IMG/VR virus record: IMGVR_UViG_3300030109_000861
Span: 1-28,312 of that record
Direction: 5' to 3' (one strand)
DNA: 28,312 nucleotides
Origin: a virus
The position numbers were made by a program, and so were the translations under genes. This document shows positions 1-6,774 of this stretch, piece by piece. The notes under the pieces are model-generated. The model was not told the origin of the DNA and made no database searches. It saw only the letters and a program-made list of their open reading frames with translations. Numbering within the stretch: position 1 is the stretch's first letter; every line of letters begins with the position of its first letter.

Positions 1-10
1 TAATGATGTG

Positions 11-16
11 TATAAT
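11..16 (+). promoter_or_regulatory. possible sigma70 -10 element
   Basis: A perfect TATAAT preceded by TGTG. The -35 box cannot be judged because it falls at or beyond the left edge. In DNA this AT-rich such hexamers arise by chance. A transcript from here would run into the hairpin at 87-114 before reaching the first gene. Confidence 0.25.
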
Positions 17-86
17 ACTTTTAAAGTTTTTTAAAAGGTATATAAATAAATATAATATATTCTTTTATATATCTTTAAAGATTTTT

Positions 87-114
87 AAAACCCTTCTTCT
101 TTATGAAGGGTTTT
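87..114. terminator. bidirectional intrinsic terminator
   Basis: The arms AAAACCCTTC (87-96) and GAAGGGTTTT (105-114) form a perfect 10-bp stem around an 8-base loop. The stem ends in T-runs read from either side, so it can stop transcription on both strands. It probably ends transcripts entering from the left, or attenuates a leader transcript of the + strand arm. Confidence 0.8.
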
Positions 115-175
115 ATAAAATCTTTTAAATTGTAAGACGGAAGTACCCATTAAATAAAACTAAAGGAGATGTACT

Positions 176-436
176 ATGGACTATGTTATTTCAACCCCTG
201 ATCGTAATTATGGTATAAACGGTGGTGTTTATTCTAAAGATGATCCTGTTGCAGTTAAGAAAAGAGATGATGCTAGGGTTTATTTTAACGGTGTTGAAGT
301 TTCAAAAAAGAACCCATGTTTTAAATTCTTAAAAGCTGGTAGGTACAAGGGTCGCTTTGCTGGATTGATGAGCTTGGCACTTAATACTATTGAGCGTTTA
401 ACACGTAAAGGAACAGCATGGAGGAATTTAGCATGA
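176..436 (+). CDS. hypothetical early protein, 86 aa
   Basis: First gene of the + strand arm. It starts at ATG 176, with AAGGAG eight bases upstream. The product is small and basic, with many Lys and Arg residues and no membrane segment or recognised motif. Its TGA (434-436) overlaps the ATG of the next gene in an ATGA arrangement, so the two are probably translationally coupled. As the first gene of an early operon it may act in host takeover, but that rests on position only. Confidence 0.75.
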   Translation: MDYVISTPDRNYGINGGVYSKDDPVAVKKRDDARVYFNGVEVSKKNPCFKFLKAGRYKGRFAGLMSLALNTIERLTRKGTAWRNLA

Positions 437-1359
437 ATAGTATTGTAAACTTTAACAATGCCCCCGATCTTGGGGGCTTCGGTGAGGCTGATTTTGATAC
501 AGTTTCTATACCTACTATGATAAATTTTAATGGTAGATCTATAGCAACTGGAAAACATGCCATTGTTAGAACTGATACTAGTGAAATACTTGGTCATCAT
601 GGTTCTCGTTATGGTAAAGTTTGTCAGAAATCAGCATTAATTACTGCTGAAGATATGTTTGATGAGAGTGATATTGAAAGTCGTGATATGACTAGAACCA
701 TTAGTTGTTCCCATAATGGTTCTAATACTTTTGCTAAGTATACATTCCCTTCTCATACTTTTACATCTCCTGATGGTGATAGCAGTATGTTAGAAGCTTT
801 AGTAACTACTAGTTTTAATTCTACATTTCCTTTTCTAATAGCGTTTGGTGAGAAACTTAATGCTTGTAATAACAGCAACATATATCTTACTGGTGCTGTG
901 GCAATGTTTAAAGGTAGACATACTAAAGGTCTTGATATTAAGAGAGGTGCTAAAGCAGTTGGCAATGCTTTGCAACAGGCTCAAGATAATCATGTTCTAT
1001 TTCAAAAGATGTACAATACTCCTGTTACTGAGGATGTAGTATTTAAAACTTATGCTGAAGCATCAGGTGTTACCAATCAAGTTAATGAAGTAAAAAAAGA
1101 TATGGGTAATGTTCATTGGAGAACTATTGTAAGTAATCTTCCCCGACAAAACCAAAATCTAAACTACATGATACGAAAGTCTAAAGATTACGGTGATAGA
1201 ATGGGCAAGAATCAATGGGCTGTATATAATACTTTAACTGATTGGAGCAGCCATGCTAATGCAACAACTTCTAAATCTGAAAGTAATATAGCAGCGACTC
1301 GTGTTAAGCGTGGTCAGATTGTTAGAAGAGTAGTTAATGAAATGTTGTTAGCCGCATGA
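433..1359 (+). CDS. DUF932-like phage protein
   Basis: 308 aa from ATG 433. This start is preferred over the in-frame ATG at 418 because GGAGGA at 420-425 is correctly spaced for 433 and the ATG overlaps the preceding stop. The C-terminal third has the look of DUF932 phage/plasmid-like proteins: a tryptophan-containing helix WAVYNTLTDWSSHA, then an Ala/Arg-rich helix ending the protein. Members are widespread in phages and plasmids, and their biochemical role is not settled. Here it is the second early gene and much the largest of the early cluster, which suggests an early, abundant function. The family assignment is from pattern recognition. Confidence 0.65.
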   Translation: MNSIVNFNNAPDLGGFGEADFDTVSIPTMINFNGRSIATGKHAIVRTDTSEILGHHGSRYGKVCQKSALITAEDMFDESDIESRDMTRTISCSHNGSNTFAKYTFPSHTFTSPDGDSSMLEALVTTSFNSTFPFLIAFGEKLNACNNSNIYLTGAVAMFKGRHTKGLDIKRGAKAVGNALQQAQDNHVLFQKMYNTPVTEDVVFKTYAEASGVTNQVNEVKKDMGNVHWRTIVSNLPRQNQNLNYMIRKSKDYGDRMGKNQWAVYNTLTDWSSHANATTSKSESNIAATRVKRGQIVRRVVNEMLLAA

Positions 1360-1448
1360 TTAACTTAAAAACTGTGATAGCCTTGCTTCTAATTGAAGTA
1401 GGGTTACACATTCTTGAAATTATTATTGATGTTAGTCAGATAATTTAG
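1356..1448 (+). CDS. 30-aa predicted membrane peptide
   Basis: ATG 1356 overlaps the stop of the DUF932-like gene (ATGA), and the reading frame ends at TAG 1446-1448. The peptide is almost wholly hydrophobic: a VIALLLIEVGLHILEIII core between MINLKT and DVSQII. It fills a gap that would otherwise be empty in an arm with no gaps, and its stop lies in the ribosome binding site of the next gene. A single-pass membrane peptide is likely; its function is unknown. Confidence 0.5.
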   Translation: MINLKTVIALLLIEVGLHILEIIIDVSQII

Positions 1449-1458
1449 GAGATAAGTG

Positions 1459-1644
1459 ATGACTGTTGAAGTTTGGGGTTTTATTTTTTATAAACTTGAT
1501 GAGGAAGGCAAGCCACTTTTAAATAAAGATGGGCGTGTTAAATTTTTTCAAGATAAAAACGGTATGGTAGATCTTGATCCTTATTTAATAGCAGTTGGTG
1601 AGTTTATGGATGATGGTGACTTAGAGGAGATAAGTGATGGATAG
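1459..1644 (+). CDS. hypothetical acidic protein, 61 aa
   Basis: Start chosen at ATG 1459, with AGGAG at 1447-1451; the GTG three bases earlier is a weaker alternative. The product is acidic, especially the C-terminus (FMDDGDLEEISDG), with no membrane segment. It overlaps the next gene by eight bases. A 15-bp block covering its ribosome binding site and start (1447-1461) is repeated exactly at the start of the next gene. No family recognised. Confidence 0.65.
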   Translation: MTVEVWGFIFYKLDEEGKPLLNKDGRVKFFQDKNGMVDLDPYLIAVGEFMDDGDLEEISDG

Positions 1645-1924
1645 AAAAAAAGTAACAGAAACCGATAGCTTCAAATACAGAGTTAACTTAGGTCAAGAAG
1701 GTCTTACTCTTTTAAAGAAAGAATATCAGATATTAGACTGGTTCAATACACTTAACCAAGTTGAACGTGGTTGCTGGTGGGATAAGGACTATGATGCACT
1801 AGAGTCTTTACTTAATTTTCTAAGAGAAGAATATAATATGGTTCCATCGAAATGTCACGATGGCAGTATTAACCGTTATACTTTAACTTATGCAGGAGAT
1901 CCTGATGAATATTGCGATGAATAA
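1637..1924 (+). CDS. hypothetical protein, 95 aa
   Basis: Start at ATG 1637, with AGGAG at 1625-1629; an in-frame GTG at 1634 is possible. It is a soluble, slightly acidic protein containing a GCWWDKDYDALESLLNFL segment likely to be helical, with two Cys in the C-terminal half. No family recognised. It overlaps genes on both sides, consistent with one polycistronic early message. Confidence 0.65.
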   Translation: MDRKKVTETDSFKYRVNLGQEGLTLLKKEYQILDWFNTLNQVERGCWWDKDYDALESLLNFLREEYNMVPSKCHDGSINRYTLTYAGDPDEYCDE

Positions 1925-2069
1925 AGTTATTGAAGATATGGTAGCCTATAACATTGACTATCAACCTAATCCAGATTATACTGGACTACATAATGATTTA
2001 ATTCGATTAGGTTTAGATTCTTTTGAAGTTCAATATATAATGAAACGTGTATCAGATGGAGAATTATAA
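1917..2069 (+). CDS. hypothetical protein, 50 aa
   Basis: ATG 1917 overlaps the end of the previous gene by eight bases. The frame stays open to TAA 2067-2069, whose last base begins the next ATG (TAATG). The peptide is small and acidic, with a C-terminal predicted helix (FEVQYIMKRVSDGEL). It fills the gap precisely with coupled junctions at both ends, which supports a real gene. No family recognised. Confidence 0.55.
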   Translation: MNKVIEDMVAYNIDYQPNPDYTGLHNDLIRLGLDSFEVQYIMKRVSDGEL

Positions 2070-2272
2070 TGAAACATTCAGCTAAAAGTATGGTAATGAA
2101 ACGAGAGTTTCGATCAAGAGTAGTTAAAGATAAAACTAAATATGATCGGAATAAATCTTATTTGAATGATGAGATTTCATACTCCGATATAGATGTTAAG
2201 TTAACTGGTGATGATGAGCCAGTTGATCGTGATTTAATTGCAGATAAATATCAAAACGGATATTGGGAGTAG
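2069..2272 (+). CDS. hypothetical charged protein, 67 aa
   Basis: ATG 2069 forms a TAATG overlap with the preceding stop. The N-terminal half is strongly basic (many Lys and Arg, including KREFRSRVVKDK) and the C-terminal half is strongly acidic, a distribution seen in small nucleic-acid or protein-binding phage proteins. No domain recognised. Confidence 0.6.
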   Translation: MKHSAKSMVMKREFRSRVVKDKTKYDRNKSYLNDEISYSDIDVKLTGDDEPVDRDLIADKYQNGYWE

Positions 2273-2275
2273 CCT

Positions 2276-2371
2276 ATGAAATTTCATAATAAACTTGCAT
2301 TAGGAATTATAATTGTAGCTGGTTGCGTATGGTACATTTCCTTATTAGATTATAGTAGTAAAGTTTTATGA
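2276..2371 (+). CDS. 31-aa predicted membrane peptide
   Basis: Starts at ATG 2276 and ends at TGA 2369-2371, overlapping the next gene's ATG (ATGA). GGGAG at 2265-2269 is a plausible ribosome binding site. It has a short basic N-terminus, then a hydrophobic segment ALGIIIVAGCVWYISLL. It is the second tiny single-pass peptide of the early cluster. Function unknown. Confidence 0.55.
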   Translation: MKFHNKLALGIIIVAGCVWYISLLDYSSKVL

Positions 2372-2778
2372 GTATTAACAATGCAACACCTAAAGAATGG
2401 GATAATTTATTTCGTGGGCCAGATAAAAGAGAGGAATGTTTAATGACAGATCAAATTAAAAAAGCAGAAGATATAAAAGAAAGTATTTATAAAAATACTA
2501 TTACTGGTAGCTTGTATCATCCCAATGATAGTTCTTTAGATAAAATAATGTTCCCAAAAGAAGATTCAGTTAATCATCCTCCGCACTACAACAATGGAAC
2601 TTTAGAAGCTATAGATTATATTGAACAACAACTTGAGGATGGCTTTAGTGATTATCTTGAAGGTAATGTCTTAAAGTATCTACACAGATGGAGGTATAAA
2701 AATGGTATTGAAGATCTTAACAAAGCACAATGGTATCTTAAAAGACTTATTGAAACTAACAAGGTTCCGTATGGTTAA
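2368..2778 (+). CDS. DUF3310 family protein
   Basis: 136 aa. The C-terminal 70 residues carry the hallmark DUF3310 pattern: an N-H-P-P-H-Y box (VNHPPHYNNGTLEAIDYIE), then GNVLKYLHRWRYKNG and a final DLNKAQWYLKRLIE helix. This small domain occurs in many tailed phages, often near nucleotide-metabolism genes, and is sometimes loosely annotated as a nucleotide kinase; its activity is unproven. The N-terminal 65 residues are variable. An in-frame ATG at 2443 behind AGAGGA is an alternative start giving a shorter protein. Confidence 0.8.
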   Translation: MSINNATPKEWDNLFRGPDKREECLMTDQIKKAEDIKESIYKNTITGSLYHPNDSSLDKIMFPKEDSVNHPPHYNNGTLEAIDYIEQQLEDGFSDYLEGNVLKYLHRWRYKNGIEDLNKAQWYLKRLIETNKVPYG

Positions 2779-3232
2779 TGTTATTTTATTTATAAATCTT
2801 TTGTGTCCTAGTATTACATTTGCAGGAGATGTGTCAGAAGAATATTGTTTAGCAGAAACTATTTACTTTGAAGCACGTAACCAAGAACTACTAGGTCAAA
2901 TAGCTGTAGGTTTAGTAGCATTAAATAGAGTTAAGAGTTCAAGATTTCCTGATACTTTATGTGATGTAACTAGGCAAGCAAAACGTGATAGTTCTGGACG
3001 CATTATAAAATATAAATGTCAATTCTCTTACTACTGTGATGGTTTAAAAGAACATGTAGCTGAAGAAGAAGCGTGGTTAACTGCTAAAATTGTAGCTGAA
3101 ACAGTAATAGAGCAGGGTCATAAAGACTTTACAGATGGAGCTTTATTTTACCATTCAATACAAGTAGATCCTTATTGGAATACAGCCTACAAAAAAACTG
3201 CAAAAATAGGAGATCATATATTTTACAAATGA
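2771..3232 (+). CDS. secreted SleB-type cell wall hydrolase
   Basis: 153 aa from ATG 2771, inside the end of the DUF3310 gene. The longer frame from 2702 is rejected because ATG 2771 begins a clean signal peptide: hydrophobic VNVILFINLLCPSITFA, with probable cleavage before GDVSEE. The mature part matches the Hydrolase_2/SleB family: AETIYFEARNQ with the likely catalytic Glu34, then GLVALNRVKSSRFPDTLC and a CQFSYYC box. Such enzymes cut peptidoglycan glycan strands. The signal peptide would send it to the periplasm by the host Sec system. Unusually, it sits in the early arm, far from the M15 endolysin in the other arm. Confidence 0.85.
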   Translation: MVNVILFINLLCPSITFAGDVSEEYCLAETIYFEARNQELLGQIAVGLVALNRVKSSRFPDTLCDVTRQAKRDSSGRIIKYKCQFSYYCDGLKEHVAEEEAWLTAKIVAETVIEQGHKDFTDGALFYHSIQVDPYWNTAYKKTAKIGDHIFYK

Positions 3233-3669
3233 AAATATTATTAGATAAACTTATAGATGAAAAGCCAATACTTCAATCATCTATACATGGGTTAGCTCAT
3301 TATCATAATGTGTATGAAGCTGGTTTAGATATTGGTACACATTATAAAGCAGATCTTAAAGTCATTAAATATTTTGCTTACTTACATGATTGTTGTAGAC
3401 TTAATGAAAATACAGATCCTCAACATGGTAAACGTGCAGCCCAATGGATACGTAATAATTTAAAATTTATACATTTAAATTCCTCACAAATTGAACTACT
3501 TTTAAAAGCATGTGAGATGCACACCTATGCTAAACCATACTATGAAGATGTATATGATATTACAATTCAATGTTGTTTTGATGCAGATAGATCTGATATT
3601 GGTAGGGTAGGTTTAGAAGTAAATCCAAATTATTTATTTACAAATTATGCAAAGGAAACTTATGTCTAA
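3229..3669 (+). CDS. HD-domain phosphohydrolase-like protein
   Basis: 146 aa from ATG 3229, an ATGA overlap with the hydrolase gene. The metal-binding HD-domain pattern is visible in order: His20/His24 (SIHGLAHYHNV), the H-D pair at 53-54 (YLHDCC), His66, His98 (EMHTY) and Asp118/Asp120 (FDADRSD). HD enzymes usually remove phosphate from nucleotides, cyclic nucleotides or (p)ppGpp-type alarmones. The substrate cannot be read from the sequence. Possible roles are nucleotide salvage, which would fit the reductase downstream, or destruction of a host signalling or defence nucleotide. Confidence 0.75.
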   Translation: MKILLDKLIDEKPILQSSIHGLAHYHNVYEAGLDIGTHYKADLKVIKYFAYLHDCCRLNENTDPQHGKRAAQWIRNNLKFIHLNSSQIELLLKACEMHTYAKPYYEDVYDITIQCCFDADRSDIGRVGLEVNPNYLFTNYAKETYV

Positions 3670-3991
3670 CCAACCAATTAAATCTGCAAAAGGAAAAGAA
3701 TATACTGTTGAAGAAATTGAAAACAGTAAACGAATACTTAAGAGTGCAACACCTAAAGGCACATTAGATTGGTATTTAAAATGGATTGGTAGTATAATAT
3801 TTATTGTAGCTGTTACAGTTCGCAGTACAGAGATACCAGAATTAAAAATTGTAGATTTATTTTTAAGTTTTATTGCTACAATTCTTTGGGCAGTTGTAGG
3901 TTTTTTGTGGAAAGACAGGGCAGTAATGTTGATAAATGGTGTGGCTTGTGTTATACTTTTAACTGGATTACTTAAATATTTATTTATGTAA
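3662..3991 (+). CDS. membrane protein with three predicted segments
   Basis: 109 aa. ATG 3662 is chosen because AAGGAAA at 3651-3657 is well placed; the longer frame from 3647 has no such site. After a charged 37-residue N-terminus there are three hydrophobic segments: WIGSIIFIVAVTV, LFLSFIATILWAVVGFLW and INGVACVILLTGLLKYLF. It is an inner-membrane protein. It could be holin-like, since it follows a secreted wall hydrolase, or could act in exclusion of other phages. No family recognised. Confidence 0.65.
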   Translation: MSNQPIKSAKGKEYTVEEIENSKRILKSATPKGTLDWYLKWIGSIIFIVAVTVRSTEIPELKIVDLFLSFIATILWAVVGFLWKDRAVMLINGVACVILLTGLLKYLFM

Positions 3992-4000
3992 GGAAATACA

Positions 4001-4249
4001 ATGACAATAATTTATGGAGACTTCGGTAAAAAAGAAAATAGTTTATCGAATAAACTACAAATAGCACTTAGGCAAGTTGATAAAGCAGATGATGATGATG
4101 CTGATCAAAAATTTTTATTAATCGTAGATACTGGATCAGACTTTAAAATTTTATCTGATGTTGAATTACCTGAGTTTAATATTATGTTAGACATTGTTAA
4201 ATTTACTGTACTACAACAAGCATATTGTTTTTTGGAGGAAAACAAATGA
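4001..4249 (+). CDS. hypothetical protein, 82 aa
   Basis: ATG 4001 is preceded by AAGGAAA. The product is a small acidic soluble protein with a KADDDDADQKF run followed by a predicted beta strand (FLLIVDTGSDF). It overlaps the next start by four bases. Nothing identifies a function. Confidence 0.6.
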   Translation: MTIIYGDFGKKENSLSNKLQIALRQVDKADDDDADQKFLLIVDTGSDFKILSDVELPEFNIMLDIVKFTVLQQAYCFLEENK

Positions 4250-4473
4250 GTATGCTACATCAAGAATTCTCTAGTTATGAAGAAATGATAGAAGATTATG
4301 TTTGTCGAGCATTTGTAATGGGTATGGGAACAACAACACCAAATAAAAATGTCTTGACAAATTTTATTAGTTGGGTTATTATCCAACATAAGAAAGACGG
4401 TGAAGTAATCACCGAACAATACGTAAGGGATAGCATCCCAAAATATATTAACTTTTTATTTGCGAAAGCATAG
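4246..4473 (+). CDS. hypothetical protein, 75 aa
   Basis: ATG 4246 has GGAGG at 4234-4238 and overlaps the preceding stop; the longer frame from 4225 is rejected. It is a predicted helical soluble protein, with the segment EEMIEDYVCRAFVMGMG near its start. It lies directly ahead of the ssDNA-binding protein gene. No family recognised. Confidence 0.6.
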   Translation: MSMLHQEFSSYEEMIEDYVCRAFVMGMGTTTPNKNVLTNFISWVIIQHKKDGEVITEQYVRDSIPKYINFLFAKA

Positions 4474-4484
4474 GAGAAATAATT

Positions 4485-4910
4485 ATGGCAGTAGTAGAAG
4501 GATTTGCTTATTGGCCTTTTGTAACAACACCTAACACTAAGTATACACCGGAGTATAGTGTTAACTTACTTGTTACACCTGATGTAGCTGATAGTTTTAG
4601 GAATCGTGGTTTTACTGTTAAAGAAATGGATGAAGGCCCGGCTTTAGTTATAAGACGTAAAGTTAATGGGCCGGAAGGAATGGTACGACAAGCACCTAAA
4701 CTGTTAGACCGTTCTAAAAATCCTATTGATGTAGCTGTAGGTAATGGATCTAAAGTTAAGATACAATATAAGGAATGGGAAAGCACTTGGAATGGACAGC
4801 AGTATAAAGGTTTAGACTTTCAAGCTATGCAAGTTATTGATTTAGTATCTTATGGTTCACCGGATGGTGCAGAGTTTGACATTGAAGATTCTGATGGAGA
4901 TGAACTATAA
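4485..4910 (+). CDS. T7 gp2.5-like single-stranded DNA-binding protein
   Basis: 141 aa, from ATG 4485 behind AGGAGAAA. The size, beta-rich OB-fold-like core and very acidic C-terminal tail (FDIEDSDGDEL) match phage ssDNA-binding proteins of the gp2.5 type common in marine podoviruses. The acidic tail in that family contacts the polymerase and helicase. The core contains DVAVGNGSKVKIQYKEWES. Its place immediately before primase-helicase and polymerase supports a replisome role. Similarity to T7 gp2.5 itself is structural rather than obvious in sequence. Confidence 0.7.
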   Translation: MAVVEGFAYWPFVTTPNTKYTPEYSVNLLVTPDVADSFRNRGFTVKEMDEGPALVIRRKVNGPEGMVRQAPKLLDRSKNPIDVAVGNGSKVKIQYKEWESTWNGQQYKGLDFQAMQVIDLVSYGSPDGAEFDIEDSDGDEL

Positions 4911-5122
4911 TGAATATGACATATACTTATGAAGATACTAAGTATGATGTCGCTAAACTTAGCGAAGAAGGACAGCAGGTATTTAAAATACTTGCTGTTG
5001 CTCAACGCAAAGCTGATGAACTTAACATTGATACTACATTAGCTCAAGCAGCAGTAGTAGCAATGCATACAAAAATGCAAGAATACCTAAGTGATAAGGC
5101 TTTAATAAAAGAGGATGAATAA
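4910..5122 (+). CDS. small DUF6447-like protein, 70 aa
   Basis: ATG 4910 overlaps the SSB stop; ATG 4916 is an alternative. Its TAA gives a TAATG junction with primase-helicase. The protein opens with TYTYEDTKYDVAKLSEEG, then two helices (FKILAVAQRKADEL; TTLAQAAVVAMHTKM). This resembles small phage proteins of the DUF6447 type, which have no known activity. Its position inside the replisome cluster suggests an accessory replication role. The family call is tentative. Confidence 0.6.
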   Translation: MNMTYTYEDTKYDVAKLSEEGQQVFKILAVAQRKADELNIDTTLAQAAVVAMHTKMQEYLSDKALIKEDE

Positions 5123-6774
5123 TGTCTTTTGTAAAACTAAATCAACCCTGCCCTTCTTGTGGGGGCAGCGATCCAGTTGCCATAAACGACAATGGATCAG
5201 CAAAATGTTTTAGTTGTGGTACATTTTTTAAAGATTATTCTGAAGCTTCTGGTGGGAACGTGTCTGATTTCTCTACCTACCAGAGAAATAATAATAATAA
5301 TAATTCCACAGAAGCTTCCTTTAATGCACTAACGGATCGTGGTATATCTATTGAGACAGCAAAAAAATATGGAGTAAAATCGGTGTTGTCTTCAGACGGT
5401 TCTATTTATGAACATCATTATCCGATGTATATTAATAATGAAGTTGTTGCAACCAAGATAAGAAGACCCAATAAAGAATTCTACTGGCGTGGATCAAGTA
5501 AAGGAACTAGCTTATTCGGTCAACAACTTTGTCAAGAAGGCGGTAAATATATAACATTAACAGAAGGAGAATGCGATGCTATGGCTTCCTATCAATTGAT
5601 GGGGAGCCAATGGCCTGTAGTCTCAGTTAAGAATGGTGCTGAAGGTGCAGTACGTGATGTAAAAGATAACTTAGAATTTCTTGAGTCATACGATACTGTT
5701 GTTATTAATTTTGATAATGATAAAGTTGGCAGGGAAGCAGCAAAGAAAGTAGCACGTTTATTAAAACCTGCTAAAGCTAAGATACTTCAACTGCCTGAAC
5801 AATTTAAAGATGCTAATGAAATGTTAAAGCTTGGTCAACATAAAGCTTATGTAGCTTCTTGGTGGGCATCAAAAATATATACTCCCTCTGGAGTATTAAA
5901 TGTAACAGATCAACGTGATAACTATAAAAAACGAGAAAGAAAAGAATCTGTACCTTATCCTTGGCAGGGTCTTAATGATAAATTAGAAGGCTTACGACAA
6001 GGAGAATTAGTTACATTAACAGGTGGCACAGGTCTTGGTAAGTCTAGTGTAACAAGAGAATTAGAACATTGGTTAGTTACCAACACTAAAGATAACATAG
6101 GAATCATTGCACTTGAAGAAGATTGGCGTAGAACTATAGACGGTATTTTATCTATCGAAGCTAATGCTAAGTTACATATTGATAGTGTACGTACATCATA
6201 TACAGATGAACAAATAGATGATATGTTTAATATTTTATATGATGGAGATAATAAGAATCGTGTTTGGGTTCATGCCCATTTTGGTATGAATGATCTCGAT
6301 AGTATCTTTAGTAAGTTACGTTTTATGATTGTAGGTTGTGGTTGTAAATGGATAGTAGTAGATCACTTACATATGTTAGTATCTTGTTCTATTGAAGGTG
6401 ATGAACGTAGGACAATAGATAATATAATGCACAGGCTACGAACTCTTGTTGAAGAAACAGGTGCAGGTTTAATCTTAGTGTCACACCTCAGAAGAATTGA
6501 TGGTAATCGTGGACATGAGAATGGTATCGCTACAGGGCTTTCTCATTTGAGAGGCTCACAATCTATAGCTCAACTATCTGACTGTGTAATTTCTTTAGAG
6601 AGAAATCAACAATCAGAAGATCCTTTAGAATCTAGTACGACAAAGGTACGTATATTAAAATCTAGGTATACAGGTGATGTTGGTTTAGCTACAAGTTTGT
6701 ATTATGATAATAATACTGGTAGACTACAAGAAGTAGATATAATAGATGGTGATGAAATACAGGTAGAGTTATGA
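5122..6774 (+). CDS. T7 gp4-like primase-helicase
   Basis: 550 aa, close to T7 gp4. It makes RNA primers and unwinds the fork. Domains in order: zinc finger with Cys10, Cys13, Cys29 and Cys32; an Asn-rich linker (residues 56-61) encoded by six AAT repeats; TOPRIM primase with Glu148 (LTEGECD) and Asp198/Asp200 (NFDNDK); then a RecA-like DnaB-type helicase with Walker A GGTGLGKSS (301-309), Glu-rich IIALEED, Walker B WIVVDH (Asp414) and the VSHLRR sensor. The C-terminus (DGDEIQVEL) is acidic, as in T7 gp4, where the tail binds polymerase. All key residues are present. It overlaps the polymerase gene by four bases. Confidence 0.95.
   Translation: MSFVKLNQPCPSCGGSDPVAINDNGSAKCFSCGTFFKDYSEASGGNVSDFSTYQRNNNNNNSTEASFNALTDRGISIETAKKYGVKSVLSSDGSIYEHHYPMYINNEVVATKIRRPNKEFYWRGSSKGTSLFGQQLCQEGGKYITLTEGECDAMASYQLMGSQWPVVSVKNGAEGAVRDVKDNLEFLESYDTVVINFDNDKVGREAAKKVARLLKPAKAKILQLPEQFKDANEMLKLGQHKAYVASWWASKIYTPSGVLNVTDQRDNYKKRERKESVPYPWQGLNDKLEGLRQGELVTLTGGTGLGKSSVTRELEHWLVTNTKDNIGIIALEEDWRRTIDGILSIEANAKLHIDSVRTSYTDEQIDDMFNILYDGDNKNRVWVHAHFGMNDLDSIFSKLRFMIVGCGCKWIVVDHLHMLVSCSIEGDERRTIDNIMHRLRTLVEETGAGLILVSHLRRIDGNRGHENGIATGLSHLRGSQSIAQLSDCVISLERNQQSEDPLESSTTKVRILKSRYTGDVGLATSLYYDNNTGRLQEVDIIDGDEIQVEL

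Larger units (their letters stand above)
1..175. other. AT-rich non-coding leader of the + strand arm
   Basis: No gene was found here. The stretch is very A+T-rich, with runs such as TTTTAAAGTTTTTTAAAA, a 12-bp palindrome ATCTTTAAAGAT at 71-82, and an intrinsic terminator at 87-114. A TATAAT hexamer sits at 11-16, but its -35 region would lie mostly outside the window. A strong ribosome binding site, AAGGAG at 163-168, serves the first gene at 176. This is the only intergenic stretch over 100 bases in the window, so the promoter of the + strand arm should be here or just to the left. Confidence 0.7.

Noticed and set aside
280-600. 106-codon minus-strand frame over the first two early genes
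   Set aside because: It overlaps two + strand genes with good start sites and coupled junctions; the protein has no recognisable feature.
2702-2770. Longer N-terminus for the SleB-type hydrolase
   Set aside because: The extra 23 residues are DUF3310 codons in another frame and would bury the signal peptide that begins at ATG 2771.
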